The translations under genes were made by a program, and so were the position numbers. A DNA stretch of 64,000 bases, from NCBI RefSeq assembly GCF_048544455.1, contig NC_133536.1, forward strand, positions 41,474,152 to 41,538,151, in the 5' to 3' direction. Of the stretch, positions 23,398 to 35,056 are shown one piece after another (positions within the stretch are counted from its first letter, which is position 1; each line of letters opens with the position of its first letter). This DNA is from Silene latifolia (taxonomy: Eukaryota; Streptophyta; Magnoliopsida; Caryophyllales; Caryophyllaceae). Under the pieces are notes generated by a model. The model made no database searches. It was not told where the DNA came from and worked only from the letters and a program-made list of their open reading frames with translations.

Positions 23398-23527
23398 GTT
23401 CTTGTCGATGCCCCAGATATGGTCAGAGGTCAAATGAATTTGAAGAGGCTTTCTTTGACCGATATCACTGTTGAGATTGAGAAGGTCCCTAAGAAGAGCA
23501 CTTTGATTGCTGCAATGGAGGCTGCTG
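23398..23527 (+). pseudogene. RPL14: Captured exon of cytosolic ribosomal protein eL14 (RPL14)
   Basis: The segment encodes [31 protein letters not shown] and LIAAMEAA in order, the conserved central part of plant eL14, a structural protein of the 60S subunit. It is preceded by an intron-like region ending ATTGCAG at 23397 and followed by GTACTGC at 23528, so a complete internal exon with both splice signals was taken. No other eL14 exon is present: reading on gives a stop after a few unrelated residues. It can only make a truncated peptide or act as homology to the parent transcript. Capture of host exons by MULE-like (Pack-MULE) and Helitron elements is established. Confidence 0.85.
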
Positions 23528-23879
23528 GTACTGCAACATGCTCCATGTGCTAGTTTCTGACCATATCGGGTTCGGCACCGAATCTGGGGTGAGGATGGTG
23601 CGGGTTGATTAGTGTTGAGACGAGTTGAGGAGGACGGCTGATTGTGCGGCGAAGTCGGGTTCGGCACCGAATCTGGGGTGAGGAAGGTTTGAAAGTTACC
23701 TCGGGTTTCGAGCTCCGAGTTCGCGGGATCGAATTTGGTAGTTGTTGCCGGTGGAGTTGTGGCGGCGGTGGGGTGGTGCATGGTGGCATTCGGTGATGGC
23801 GGTGAGTGGTGGCAGTCGGTGGTGGTGGGAAGTAATGTTTGGGGTGTATACGTGTATGAATACTACTAGATACGTATAT

Positions 23880-24190
23880 GAAATCTACTAGATACGTATA
23901 TGAAATGTGTATCCGGCAGTATAGACATACGTATCTACAGTACTGGTATGTGTATCTGGGAGTATTGACATGTGTATCTAATAATAGTGATATGTGTATC
24001 CGCAAAAAGTATAAAATGTATCCACAAATAATATAAAACGTATCTGCAAAATATAATATATGTATCTGCATTTAGTGACATGTGTATCTGCAAAAAAATT
24101 AGTATTACAAAAGTGTAAAAGTGTGGTATAGAATTTTAGTGTGAAAAAATGTATCTAGTTATGTTATAAAGTGTATCTGAATAAGAAGTG
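23880..24190 (+). repeat. Subterminal array of element D, GTGTATCTG units
   Basis: About fourteen short units of the form ATGTGTATCTGCAAAA or ACGTATATGAAATCTACTAG, period about 20-30 bp. They run into the right terminus. Confidence 0.85.
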
Positions 24191-24248
24191 TATATAAGAA
24201 GCTAGTTCGTACGGTTCGTACGATAAGGCAGTTCGTACCTGAACCCGC

Positions 24249-24251
<3 letters not shown>

Positions 24252-24281
<30 letters not shown>
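24252..24281. repeat. (AT)n microsatellite between D and E
   Basis: About 30 bp of AT dinucleotides joining the ends of D and E. Confidence 0.95.
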
Positions 24282-24284
<3 letters not shown>

Positions 24285-24610
24285 TTAGGATCATATGAGT
24301 CCCCCTCTTACATGTGAGTCCATAAGTCCTATTTTGTACCATTAGATCTCGAAAATAAGGGGCTGAGATTGAAAGGCCAAAATTATGTTTAATTACACCC
24401 TCTCTCATACTTTACCTAATTAATCACTAACCTATCTAATTAAACACTCCCCTTTCTCTCATTTCCCTTATTCAATCATTATCACAAATCACCCATCTCT
24501 CTCTCTCTATCTCACATTCTCTCATCAAACCAAAACAAAAAAAAAAAAAAAAACCAAAAAACCCAAAATACAAAACACCAAATAAATAAATAAAAAAGAT
24601 CCTCACCCTC

Positions 24611-26032
24611 TGACAGGGCAGTCGTATACCTATCAAAAATAACCAACTAGCTCTAACTAATATAGCTAGGGAAGTCGGGTCGATCTCCACAGGGAGATTG
24701 GAAAATGTCAGCTTTGTCTAAGTTCGTCACGGTAACCAAATTTGGGGGTTTTAATTGATTGATTCTAAACTAATGAGAGCAAGGAAGAGAATAAAGCAGA
24801 GAAGAGGAATTAAACAGATAGAGAAAACAGCTAAGACAGACGGTTCACCATAATCATTCGGTCAATTAATCTGGGTCTCAGGTCAATGCAAGTACGGTCT
24901 GAGAAGCAGTGAATATCTCCTTTCGGTCTTAGTTCGCCCTAAAGCACAAATAGCTTAGCTTTCGCCCTAACTATAGTGCCCTATTGTTCGCTACTAGTCT
25001 CGCCTTTTCCAACCTTTCGGTCCAGGTCAAGGGTCACTATGATATAAATGCCTAATTGCGTCGACTCAATTAAACAGATACAGATAAATGCAACAGTTAA
25101 CAATAAAGATTACACCAACATTAACCTAGTAAATCGATTACTATCCCTTCATAATTATGGATCCCCTTTAGTCTTAGCAAAAGGTAATTAGCTATGCATC
25201 ATCATCGAATTAATAATAATAACATATAGACAATTGAAACTAAACATAATAACAAGCTAATAAGGATTGTATAAGGTAGAGATGAAATAATAAGAGAAGA
25301 AAAGCAACGCAATAACAATAATTATGATTAAAGGATTAAAGAAGAATAATAATACCAATCGTAAATCCAAATCCGAGTAGCAAAGTGTAAAGGAAGAGCA
25401 AAATCCAAGAACAGTAGAAAGTGATAGAGTAAAAGTGAATGAATGAGAGAGAGAGAGTTACGTTGTTCATCCCTCTCATCATATACGAAAATCTACTCTC
25501 AACCTAATCTATGGGCTAATTACAAAAGCTCATACGAAATTAGGCGGAAAAAAGTCTATTATAGGATAAACTACTCGATCGAGTGAAAATAAACCACTCG
25601 ATCGAGAAACTTAGCATCAAACCCCTCGATCGAGTGGAAATAAACCACTCGATCGAGTACTCCTTGCAATGTCTTCTCTTTTGTATACTCCAATTGCTCG
25701 ATCGAGCAACCTTCAGCATATAAAGCATTCGATCGACTAGAAAACTAGTCGATCGAGATGTTTAAGCACGTTAGACATTGAAACACCTCCCGAAACCAGC
25801 TCACACGTCTTCCAAGTAGTAGATTTCCAAGCTCCGGCTCCTCGTTCTCTATAAATGCATGCAAATGGGACGAATTAAGGCTCGATTTAGCTCCTCTTTG
25901 GTTAATTCCTGCAAATTACATAAAACGAACCAAAGTAGAATATTCGGGGGTATTTGTAGCTAGATGCTACATAAATAGTACAGAAATGCGTGTAAAAATG
26001 AGGTAAAAACTTTATATAAAATACACGCATCA
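24611..26032 (-). repeat. 3' LTR of the Athila/Tat-type element
   Basis: 1,422 bp, TG...CA ends (plus strand TGACAG to GCATCA). Contains a palindrome cluster at about 25570-25762. Confidence 0.9.
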
Positions 26033-27979
26033 AATCTCCCCAAACCAAACCTTTGCTTGTCACCAAACAAATTATGAATGCAACTAAGAATAAACAGTGG
26101 AACGGGACCAACGCATCAGCTACTAATCACCCACCAAAACCAGTTTAATGCAATAACTGACAAAGTGGCAAATAAGAAGTGCAAACGAGTTAAATCAATG
26201 TTTCAAACTTACTGAACCGTCGACCTTGCAAGACTCAAAAGATATCGGACTCTCACGGGTCGCTCATCACTCAAAATTAGGCACAAGTTGAGTATATATG
26301 TGAAAGATAGAAAGAAGTAGAGACACTCACCTAACTCGGCCTATAAGAACATGCATGCAGTTAACATGAATAAAGTCTCTACAACCATACATACGCATTC
26401 CAACCATACTAATGACCAAGACACATGCCGAGGACTTACATTTGGGTAAGTGAGGTAATGGGTAAGAAGGGGCTAAAATGAATTTGGATATGTGGAGTTA
26501 ATAGCCAGGCTAGCAACAACGAATCCAAATATAAACTGCATCCCAACTTCGTACTCAATATAACAAGATGAAACAGTGCAAATACCATGCACTCTACTCA
26601 CGAAACACCAAAAACTCGTCAACTCCCCATAAGATATAAGTAAAACATGGGAGTGAAAATCATTATACAATTTCTCATTTTTTTCTTCGCACATGATTTT
26701 TCTTTCTTTTTCTTCTTTTCATATTTCCATCTTTTTTTCGTTCTTCTTTTTTTTTTCTTTTTCATTTCATTTTTTTTCTTTCATTCCCTTCAATTCTTCC
26801 ACCATCTTCTGAAATCAGATAAAAAATAACCGAACCGCAGTAAAAACATTCCAAACAGCTACTCATCACTAGCTCGGCTAGGGTAGGAAAAATTATAGAT
26901 AGTAGCTAATAGGACAAAAAGGCAAATTTGGCTATGTGGGGCTCATGGGTAGAATGAAATAAAGGAAACTGCCTCTCCTAACATGTGTCACCATCCACAG
27001 ACCGAATGCATACAGGTATTAAGAAGACTAGACTCATGCTTATGCAAATTAATGTTACATGCCTGAAAGAGAGTACTACTCACATCCTAAATGAAACCGG
27101 TCATGAATGTCACCAGTTTATAAAGCTCTAACCTCAGAATGTAATGTAGCTTGCCGATATGTGAGTCAAGTCTATTCGTTCAGATAAGAGAGAAACAAAA
27201 ACTCGTAGATTATGCACATACTCATGCCAACTAAATGTCAAGAGTATGCAAGGCTCAAGTAAGGATTCAATGTAGCGTCAAAGTTCAAACGTTCCGACTC
27301 AAATTAAACGTGAAATTGTTTGAATTTTATGATTTTTTGAATTAATTAAAACAACAATGCATGCGAAAATAAATAAACGTGCAGGCAAAAATGCAAGAAA
27401 ACATGCAGACACAGATATGGATGCATACCTCCCCAAACCAAACCGTACAATGCCCTCATTGTACCAAAAATAGGGAAAGAAATGCAAACTGAAGAGAAAA
27501 GGAGAAGTGGAGGTGGAAAACTTACAAAACGTCGTAAAGAGGGACCTCCCCAAACCGACCATGAACATGGGAGGTCAAAGAAAGTCAAGCAGTAGCTCCA
27601 CAGACGTAAAATAGCAGTGGGAAGACGAAACCATTCGATCGAGCAACTTGGAATAGCTCGATCGAGTAATCTGATGTCTGGAAGAACTCGATCGAGTAAA
27701 CGTGATTTTGCATCTGGTCGATCGAGGATAAATATCACTCGATCGAGTGAATATTACCCCAAAGAGTTCTCGATCGAGTAGAAAACTACTCGATCGAGTG
27801 ACTGGACCTGCAAAATACGCATCAAAATCAAGGAAAATACATATGGTTCATAAAAACAGCGTCTAAAGTTCAACATAAAGCTAAAGAAGAATAAAAATTT
27901 CAACAAAAGTACAGTAAAACAGTCCGGCCTGCCTCCCGGAGAGCGCTGGTTTAAGAGGTCCCGCACGACCTTTCTGGCA
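26033..27979 (-). other. Non-coding region between pol and 3' LTR
   Basis: About 1.9 kb without a supported gene. It holds the PPT at the LTR border, two further PPT-like GTTTGGGGAGGT blocks near 27430 and 27548, a long plus-strand T/C-rich run (26670-26810) and a palindrome cluster (27630-27802). Athila elements often carry an ORF here; this copy does not. Confidence 0.65.
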
Positions 27980-30900
27980 TCAAATAACTGGCGTGTCAAG
28001 CTCGTCGAAGTACAAGACTTCAACACGATTGTCTGCTTCATTTGCCTCGTGATAATGCTTCACATATTGCCCATTCACCTTGAACCTACTACCTTCGGAA
28101 TCTTCGAGCTCCACGGATCCAAATTTGGTAACAGCTGTCACCGTATAAGAACCACTCCACCAGGACTTCAGCTTCCCAGGAAATAATCTCAATAGGGCAT
28201 TAAACAGCAGCAACTTTTGCCCAACATGAAACTCCCGAGGTAGAATTCTCTTGTCATGCCATCTCTTCGTCTTTTCTTTATAAATGCGCGAGCTATCATA
28301 GGCATTAAGCCTAAACTCTTCCAACTCATCTAGCTGCAAAAGACGATTCTGACCACACAACTTAGGATCAAAGTTAAGCTCACGAATTGCCCACCAAGCC
28401 TTACATTCCAATTCAACAGGTAAGTGACATGATTTCCCATAAACTAACCTATAAGGTGATGCACCAATTGGTGTCTTAAAGGAAGTCCTGTAGGCCCATA
28501 ATGTGTCTTCTAATTTAAGACTTCAGTCCTTCCGTGATTTAGAAACTACCTTAGACAGTATCTCTTTCAACTCGCGATTAGAGACCTCAACCTGACCACT
28601 AGTTTGGGGATGATACCCCAAACCACGCCGGTGTTGGACACCAACTTTAGACAGAATAGAAGTTAGTTTCTTTTCTTTAAAGTGCATTCCCCCATCACTA
28701 ATGACGACCCTAGGGACACCAAATCGGGGAAATATGACCTTTTTAAACATTTTTATCACGGTTTTGGCATCACAATGAGGTGAAGCAATTGCCTCAACCC
28801 ATTTCGACACATAATCTACAACCACTAAGATGTACCTGTTACCTTTACTAGACGGGAACGGTCCTTGGAAATCAATGCCCCAGACATCGAAAACCTCAAC
28901 CTCTAAGATGCCATTTTGTGGCATCTCATGTCTCTTTGAAATATTCCCTGATCGTTGGCAAGCATCACAGGCTGAAACACAAGACTTAGCATCGGAAACA
29001 AAGAAGGCCAAAAAACAGATCAAGTACCTTAGCCACGGTGCGCGATGGACCGTGGTGACCATCATATGAAGAGGAGTGACAGCCTTCTAGGACTACTTTG
29101 GCCTCCCACTGCGGAATACACCGTCTGTAGAGACCGTCTGCACATTCCTTAAACAAATAAGGATCATCCCAGAAATACTGCTTAGCGTTATACAGAAAAC
29201 GCTTCCTCTTCGATGAGAAAGGTCGAGCGACGACTTGCCACTGACAACGAAGTTAGCTATATCTGCATACCAAGGCTCTTGGTTAACAATAGACGATAAA
29301 ACAGCAAATAAAGTATCGTCAGGGAAAGAGTCATCAATAGGTAGAGAATCTTCCCCTTCCTATCGCGTCAGTCGCGACAGATGATCAGCTACAACGTTCT
29401 CAGCTCCTTTCTTATCCTTAATCTGCAAATCAAACTCCTGGAGAAGGAGTATCCATCTCAGTAGCCGTGGTTTAGCCTCCTTCTTAGCAAGGAGATGCCT
29501 CAAAGCTGCATGGTCAGTAAAAACAGTAACTTCTGACCCTATCAAATAAGAACGAAACTTCTCTAAGGCATAAACTACAGCTAGCAGCTCTTTCTCAGTG
29601 GTAGTGTACTTCACTTGAGCCTTATCCAGAGTTCGGCTCGCATATTAGATTGCATTCAAAGCTTTGTCTTTCCTTTGGCATAGCACCGCTCCTAGTGCAT
29701 AGTCACTGGCATCACACATAATCTCAAACGGCAAGTCCCAATCGGGAGGCTGTATGATCGGCGCAGAGACTAAAGCCTGCTTTAACCTGTGAAAAGCAGA
29801 AAGACATTCATCAGTAAACACAAAAGGGGCATCCTTAAGTAGCAGCTGTGTAAGTGGTTTAGCAATTTTTGAGAAATCCTTGATAAACCGGCGATAAAAG
29901 CCGGCGTGGCCAAGGAAACTCCTCACCCCCTTAACATTAACAGGAGGTGGTAATTGCTGAATCACTTCCACCTTTGATTTATCAACCTCTATTCCCCTAT
30001 TAGAAACTAAGTGTCCTAAGACAACTCCCTCGTTGACCATGAAATGGCACTTCTCCCAGTTCAGCACAAGATTAACCTCAATGCAGCGCTGCAACACTTT
30101 CTCAAGGTTAGACAGACAGTTAGAAAAATCACTTCCATAAACACTGAAATCGTCCATGAAAACTTCCATAATAGACTCAATATACTCTGAAAATATCCCC
30201 ATCATGCACCTTTGGAAGGTGGCAGGGGCATTACATAAACCAAAAGGCATCCTGCGATAAGCAAACACGCCCTGAGGACAAGTAAATGTAGTCTTAGCTT
30301 GATCGTCTGGGTGAACGGGGATGTGAAAGAACCCGGAATACCCGTCTAAATAGCAGAAAAACTTATGAGAAGCTAACCTTTCTACCATTTGATCAATAAA
30401 AGGAAGGGGAAAGTGATCTTTCTTGGTGGCGGCATTAAGCTGTCTGTAATCTATACACATCCGCCAACCAGTCACTACTCGGGTAGGTATTAACTCATTC
30501 TTATCATTCTTAACCACAGTTGTCCCTCCTTTCTTCGGGACCACCTGTACTGGACTAACCCATTTAGAATTACTAACAGAATAAATAATACCTTCGTCGA
30601 GCAGCTTCATTACCTCAGCCATCACAACATCCTGCATCTTCTGGTTCAGTCTGCGCTGACCCTGTCTGCAAGGTTTGTGATCTTCCTCCAGCTCTATCCT
30701 GTGCATACAAATATCGAGACTAATCCCCTTGATATCGTCCAATGAATAACCCAGTGCTTTCCTGTTTTTCTTAAGTACAGCTAACAAGGAAGTCAGCTGA
30801 TCATTATCAAGCTTAGCACTAACAATGACTGGATATTGCTCAGTATCATCAAAGAAAACATATTTTAGATGAGAAGGGAGAGGCTTACGTTCCGGTACCT

Positions 30901-31846
30901 TTGCCTCAATGGAGCAAAGAGTGCTAATCATCTGTTCCACTTGCTCTCCCTCAGCGTCGGTGAGTTCACTCTCATCTAAATCATCTATAAGAAAATCCAA
31001 CACAGCGTCATCGTCATCTGGGCTATCTGCACACTCATCAAAAAGCATAAGAGCTTCTAGTGGGTCCTTCATAAAAGAACCCGACCAGAAGTCATAAATA
31101 GACTCGTCAATAATATCAACCGAATAACAAGTATCCTCTATCATTGGCCGAGCCAAAGTACTAGGCAGACTGAAAGTGATCGCGTCATCCCCTACTACAA
31201 GAGTCAAACGCCCTTGTTTGACATCAATAACGGCCCCAGCTGTACAAATGAATGGTCTTCCTAAGATAATTGGGGTCCGGGTGCCCTCAGCTATATCTAA
31301 AACAATGAAATCCACTGGGATAAAGAGCTTGCCTATTTTCACAGGCACGTCCTCTAAGACACCTAAGGGCTTCCTAACAGATCTATCAGCCATATGTAGG
31401 GTAATGTTAGTCACTTTAAGATGACTCATGTTCAATTTCTTGCAGACAGATACGGGCATGACACTGACGCTGGCTCCTAAATCACAAAGAGCCTTATCAA
31501 TAACCACATTGCCTATAATACAGGTAATAGAGAAGCTACCCGGGTCTTTCATTTTAGGTGGAGCCTTATTTAAAAGTAAATTGCTAGACTCTTCCATAAA
31601 TGAAATTGTCTCAAATTCACTTAAATCTCTCTTACGCGTCACAATATCTTTCATAAACTTAGCGTAAGTAGGTACCTGGGTAACAAGTTCGGTAAAAGGG
31701 ACAGTTACCTGGAGGTTCTTCACAACGTCCAAAAACTTACCGTACTGTCGCTCGATCTTCGCGTCCTTCAGACGACCTGTGAAAGGCACTCTGGTAGCAA
31801 TGAGTGGACCCGCGACTTTCTCTTTACCTTTATCAATGCGTGACGT
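27980..31846 (-). pseudogene. pol: pol (protease, reverse transcriptase, RNase H, integrase), broken
   Basis: One minus-strand frame carries all domains in order. The aspartic protease has the Athila/Tat-type active site LCDLGASVSVMP (about 31430-31470). Reverse transcriptase has MCIDYRQLNA, YLDGYSGFFHIP and the catalytic box FMDD (about 30140-30460). RNase H has CDASDYALGAVL and [10 protein letters not shown] (about 29380-29720). Integrase has a zinc-binding region, a catalytic core with [17 protein letters not shown] and the Glu in VSNRELKE (28540-28900), and a C-terminal region with [19 protein letters not shown] (28100-28250). In-frame stops occur at 29645-29647, 29360-29362 and 28523-28525, and two compensating frameshifts lie between about 29225 and 29000. 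The frame is shared with gag and separated from it by a TAG at 31847-31849. Not functional as read. Confidence 0.92.
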
Positions 31847-33464
31847 CTACACAGCAGGGGAAGATGACACGGTAGCGGAATTAGATAGTAAAATAGGATC
31901 TCCGCCGCTTCTGGTACTCGATCGAGTACTTTTACCACTCGATCTAGTGGTTTCACTTTGGGATTCACTCGATCGACCATTCTCTGCACTCGATCGACTA
32001 TTCTCTTTTTTTGGCTTACTCGATCGATCTGTTTTATCACTCGATCGAGTGATTTCTTCAGTAAATTTACTCGATCGAGTAAGAATATCACTCGATCTAC
32101 CATCTTCAATTTGTGCACTTCTCGATCGACCACTATTTTCACTCGATCGAGTGATAGGATGAATTATTTCACTCGATCGAGTAGATTTTTCACTCGATCG
32201 AGTGTCTGGACCACACGCAGCAAGGATTCCGTCCAAAAACTCATCTATATCATCTTCCGGAGTATCTTCAGCTATCAAAACCCCGTCTTCTGGTACTTTT
32301 GGCCCTTCATGAGTAAGGCCAACTTGGAGATTCGCTGCATTGGCTGGATTGTATGTCGGTAGAAGCTTGGCTTGGTCTTTCGCGAGTGTTAACTGCGTGA
32401 CTTGTTCTCTCATTTCCGCTATGACAGTTTCTTTCCTATTGCACTTCTCATCAAACTGTTGTGTTATGCTCAACATAAAGGATTTCAGTTCGACAATTTC
32501 CTCATTTGTAGAGGCAGAAACCGGTTGCGGCGCTGGCGTAGAAAGAGTAGAGACATTCTTTATTTCTTCATACAGTTGAGAAAAGGGAACTCCTTGCTTG
32601 TATTTCTGATAAGCAAGGACGCGCTCTATACTTGCCAGGCATCCAATAGGGTCATGCCCTTCCATGCCACATCTACCACATAGCTCCACATGCTCAGTAA
32701 TCGAACAAACCTGTGCAATCTCACCTATAGCTTCTGTAATCTCCACATTACCTAGACTTTTTCTAGGACCTTCCACTGCAGCAGCTGCCAACTCATTAAG
32801 TTGCTCACTACCTCGGGGATTTCCATATTCAGAGACATGAATAGCCATCTCCTCAATGAGACGCCACCCTTGGTCATCTTCAACATTCTTCGTGAATCTC
32901 CCTTTAGCTACGCTGTCAAGAATAGCTCTCTCGCTCCGATATAGTCCGTTGTAAAACTGAGTACAAAGGAACCAACGTTTGAACCCGTGATGAGGCACAG
33001 AGCGGACAAGCTTCTTGAACCTAGTCCAAGCCCCATTCAAATCTTCAGTAGGTAGCTGCTCAAAAGAACTAATCTGAGCTCTCAAGGTATTGGTGCGCTA
33101 AGGTGGGAAATATCGCCTGTAAAAGGCCAAAGCAAGGGAACTCCAGTCGGTTACATCGGCTGCCTCCCTATCTAGATCTCTCAACCATTTCCGGGCATCA
33201 TCAGTTAAAGAAAAGGGAAAGAGGGCTCCCTTCACTTTGTCCTGTGTCACCCCAGCAGAGAGGGGAATGGTAGAGCAATACTCTGTAAACAGCTCTATAT
33301 GCCTGCATGGATCTTCTTCAGGTACCCCCCCTAAAGAGATTTCTCTCTACCAGCTGTATGTAAGATGGGTGGATTCTAAAGTTTCCCGGATCAGTAATGG
33401 GTAATAGGAAACCTTTTGGAAGGGAATCCACATTAGGCTCTGAATGGCTGGCTATATTAAGCAT
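31847..33464 (-). pseudogene. gag: gag of the Athila/Tat-type element, broken, with TRSS-rich tail
   Basis: The likely start is ATG at 33464 (MLNIASHSEPNV). The capsid-like retrotrans_gag region runs from about 33300 to 32850 (KGALFPFSLTDDARKWLRDL, then FLCTQFYNGL). The zinc knuckle CGRCGMEGHDPIGC (CX2CX4HX4C) is at about 32650-32690. A run of seven G (plus-strand C 33325-33331) shifts the frame, and a TAG stop lies at 33098-33100. The C-terminal 100 residues (about 31910-32210) are low-complexity and Ser/Arg-rich because about a dozen copies of ACTCGATCGAGT-type sequence are read as TRSS or close variants, all in the same frame. Gag would package the element RNA in cytoplasmic particles. Confidence 0.88.
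31915..32205. repeat. Palindrome cluster inside the gag-protease linker
   Basis: About twelve ACTCGATCGAGT-type copies, some with one end changed to CGACC or CTACC. Spacing is a multiple of three relative to the gag frame. Confidence 0.88.
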
Positions 33465-33602
33465 TCTGGCAAATAGACTTTACAAAGCAAACAATTAACC
33501 TGCAAAACTAATCAAAAACTTTGCAGAAATGAGATTAGTCTCAAGGAATAAATTCCTTGAGACGAGAAACAAACTTAAATAAAGCAACAAAATTGCGCCA
33601 CC

Positions 33603-33622
33603 TCCCCGGCAACGGCGCCAAA
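33603..33622 (-). other. Primer binding site, tRNA-Asp type
   Basis: On the minus strand TGGCGCCGTTGCCGGGGA follows the 5' LTR end after a few bases. It is complementary to the 3' end of plant tRNA-Asp. Confidence 0.88.
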
Positions 33623-33625
33623 ATT

Positions 33626-35056
33626 TGACAGACAGGGTCATACCCTATCAAAAATAACCAACTAGCTCTAACTAATATAGCTAGGGAAGTCGGGTCGATC
33701 TCCACGGGGAAATGGGAAAATGTCAGCTTTGTCTAAGTTCGTCACGGTAACCAAATTGGGGGGGGGGGGTTTAATTGATCGATTCTAAACTAATGAAAGC
33801 AAGGAAGAGAATAAAGCAGAGAAGAGGAATTAAACAGATAGAGAAAACAGCTAAGACAGACGGTTCACCATAATCATTCGGTCAAGTAATCTGGGTCTCA
33901 GGTCAATGCAAGTACGGTCTGAGGAGCAGTGAATATCTCCTTTCGGTCTCAATTTGCCCTAAAGCACAAATAGCTTAGCTTTCGCCCTAACTATAGTGCC
34001 CTATTGTTCGTTACTAGTCTCACCTTTTCCAACCTTTCGGTCCAGGTCAAGGGTCACTATGATATAAATGCCTAATTGCGTCGACTCAATTAAACAGATA
34101 CAGATAAATGCAGCAGTTAACAACAAAGATTACACCAGCATTAACCTAGTAAATCGATTACTATCCCTTCATAATTATGGATCCCCTTTAGTCTTAGCAA
34201 AAGGGAATTAGCTATGCATCATCATCGAATTAACAATAATAACATATAGACAATTGAAACTAAACATAATAACAAGCTAATAAGGATTGTATAAGGTAGA
34301 GATGAAATAATAAGAGAAGAAAAGCAACGCAATAACAATAATTATGATTAAAGGATTAAAGAAGAATAATAATACCAATCGTAAATCCAAATCCGAGTAG
34401 CAACGTGTAAAGGAAGAGCAAAATCCAAGAACAGTAGAAAGTGATAGAGTAAAAGTGAATGAATGAGAGAGAGAGAGAGAGTTACGTTGTTCATCCCTCT
34501 CATCATATACGAAAATCCACTCTCAACCTAATCTATGGACTAATTACAAAAGCCCATATGAAATTAGGCGGAAAAAAGTCTATTACAGGATAAACTACTC
34601 GATCGAGTGAAAATAAACCACTCCATCGAGCAACTTAGCATCAAACCCCTCGATCGAGTGGAAATAAACCACTCGATCAAGTACTCCTTGCAATGTCTTC
34701 TCTTTTGTATACTCCAACTGCTCGATCGAGCAACCTTCAGCATATAAAGCATTCGATCGACTAGAAAACTAGTCGATCGAGCTGTTTAAGCACGTTAGAC
34801 ATTGAAACACCTCCCGAAACCAGCTCACGCGTCTTCCAAGTGTTAGATTTCCAAGCTACGGCTCCTCGTTCTCCATAAATGCATGCAAATGGGACGAATT
34901 AAGGCTCGATTTAGCTCCTCTTTGGTTAATTCCTGCAAATTACATAAAACGAACCAAAGTAGAATATTCGGGGGTATTTGTAGCTAGATGCTACATAAAT
35001 AGTACAGAAATGCGTGTAAAAATGAGGTAAAAACCTTATATAAAATACACGCATCA
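33626..35056 (-). repeat. 5' LTR of the Athila/Tat-type element
   Basis: 1,431 bp. Near-identical to 24611-26032, with a palindrome cluster at about 34595-34782. Confidence 0.9.

Larger units (their letters stand above)
22551..24247. mobile_element. Element D: 1.7-kb element carrying a captured gene fragment
   Basis: The left end (GGATCCTGTACGAACC, then GTGCGAACAGTACGAACT) and the reverse complement of the right end (GGTACGAACT, then GTACGAACCGTACGAACT) align over about 42 bp with about three quarters identity. The repeated word is TACGAAC. The interior has an unidentified C-rich open stretch (22642-22957), a captured eL14 exon with flanking intron sequence, a direct repeat GGTTCGGCACCGAATCTGGG (23568 and 23658), and a GTGTATCTG array (23880-24190). 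Confidence 0.78.
24611..35056 (-). mobile_element. Ty3/gypsy LTR retrotransposon, Athila/Tat type, decayed
   Basis: Two near-identical LTRs (24611-26032 and 33626-35056) enclose gag and pol remains on the minus strand. Next to the right-hand (5') LTR is TGGCGCCGTTGCCGGGGA, complementary to the 3' end of plant tRNA-Asp, typical of Athila/Tat elements. Next to the left (3') LTR is the polypurine tract GTTTGGGGAGATT. Flanking 5-mers are CCCTC (24606-24610) and CCCAC (35057-35061), an imperfect duplication. No env-like ORF is present between pol and the 3' LTR. Confidence 0.88.

Noticed and set aside
23550..24071. 173-codon minus-strand frame in element D
   Set aside because: Covers the GTGTATCTG array and the captured region antisense to the eL14 exon flank. 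Repetitive composition, no recognisable domain.
27754..28041. Minus-strand frame overlapping the pol end
   Set aside because: It runs in a different frame from integrase and into the palindrome cluster; a shadow of pol and repeat.
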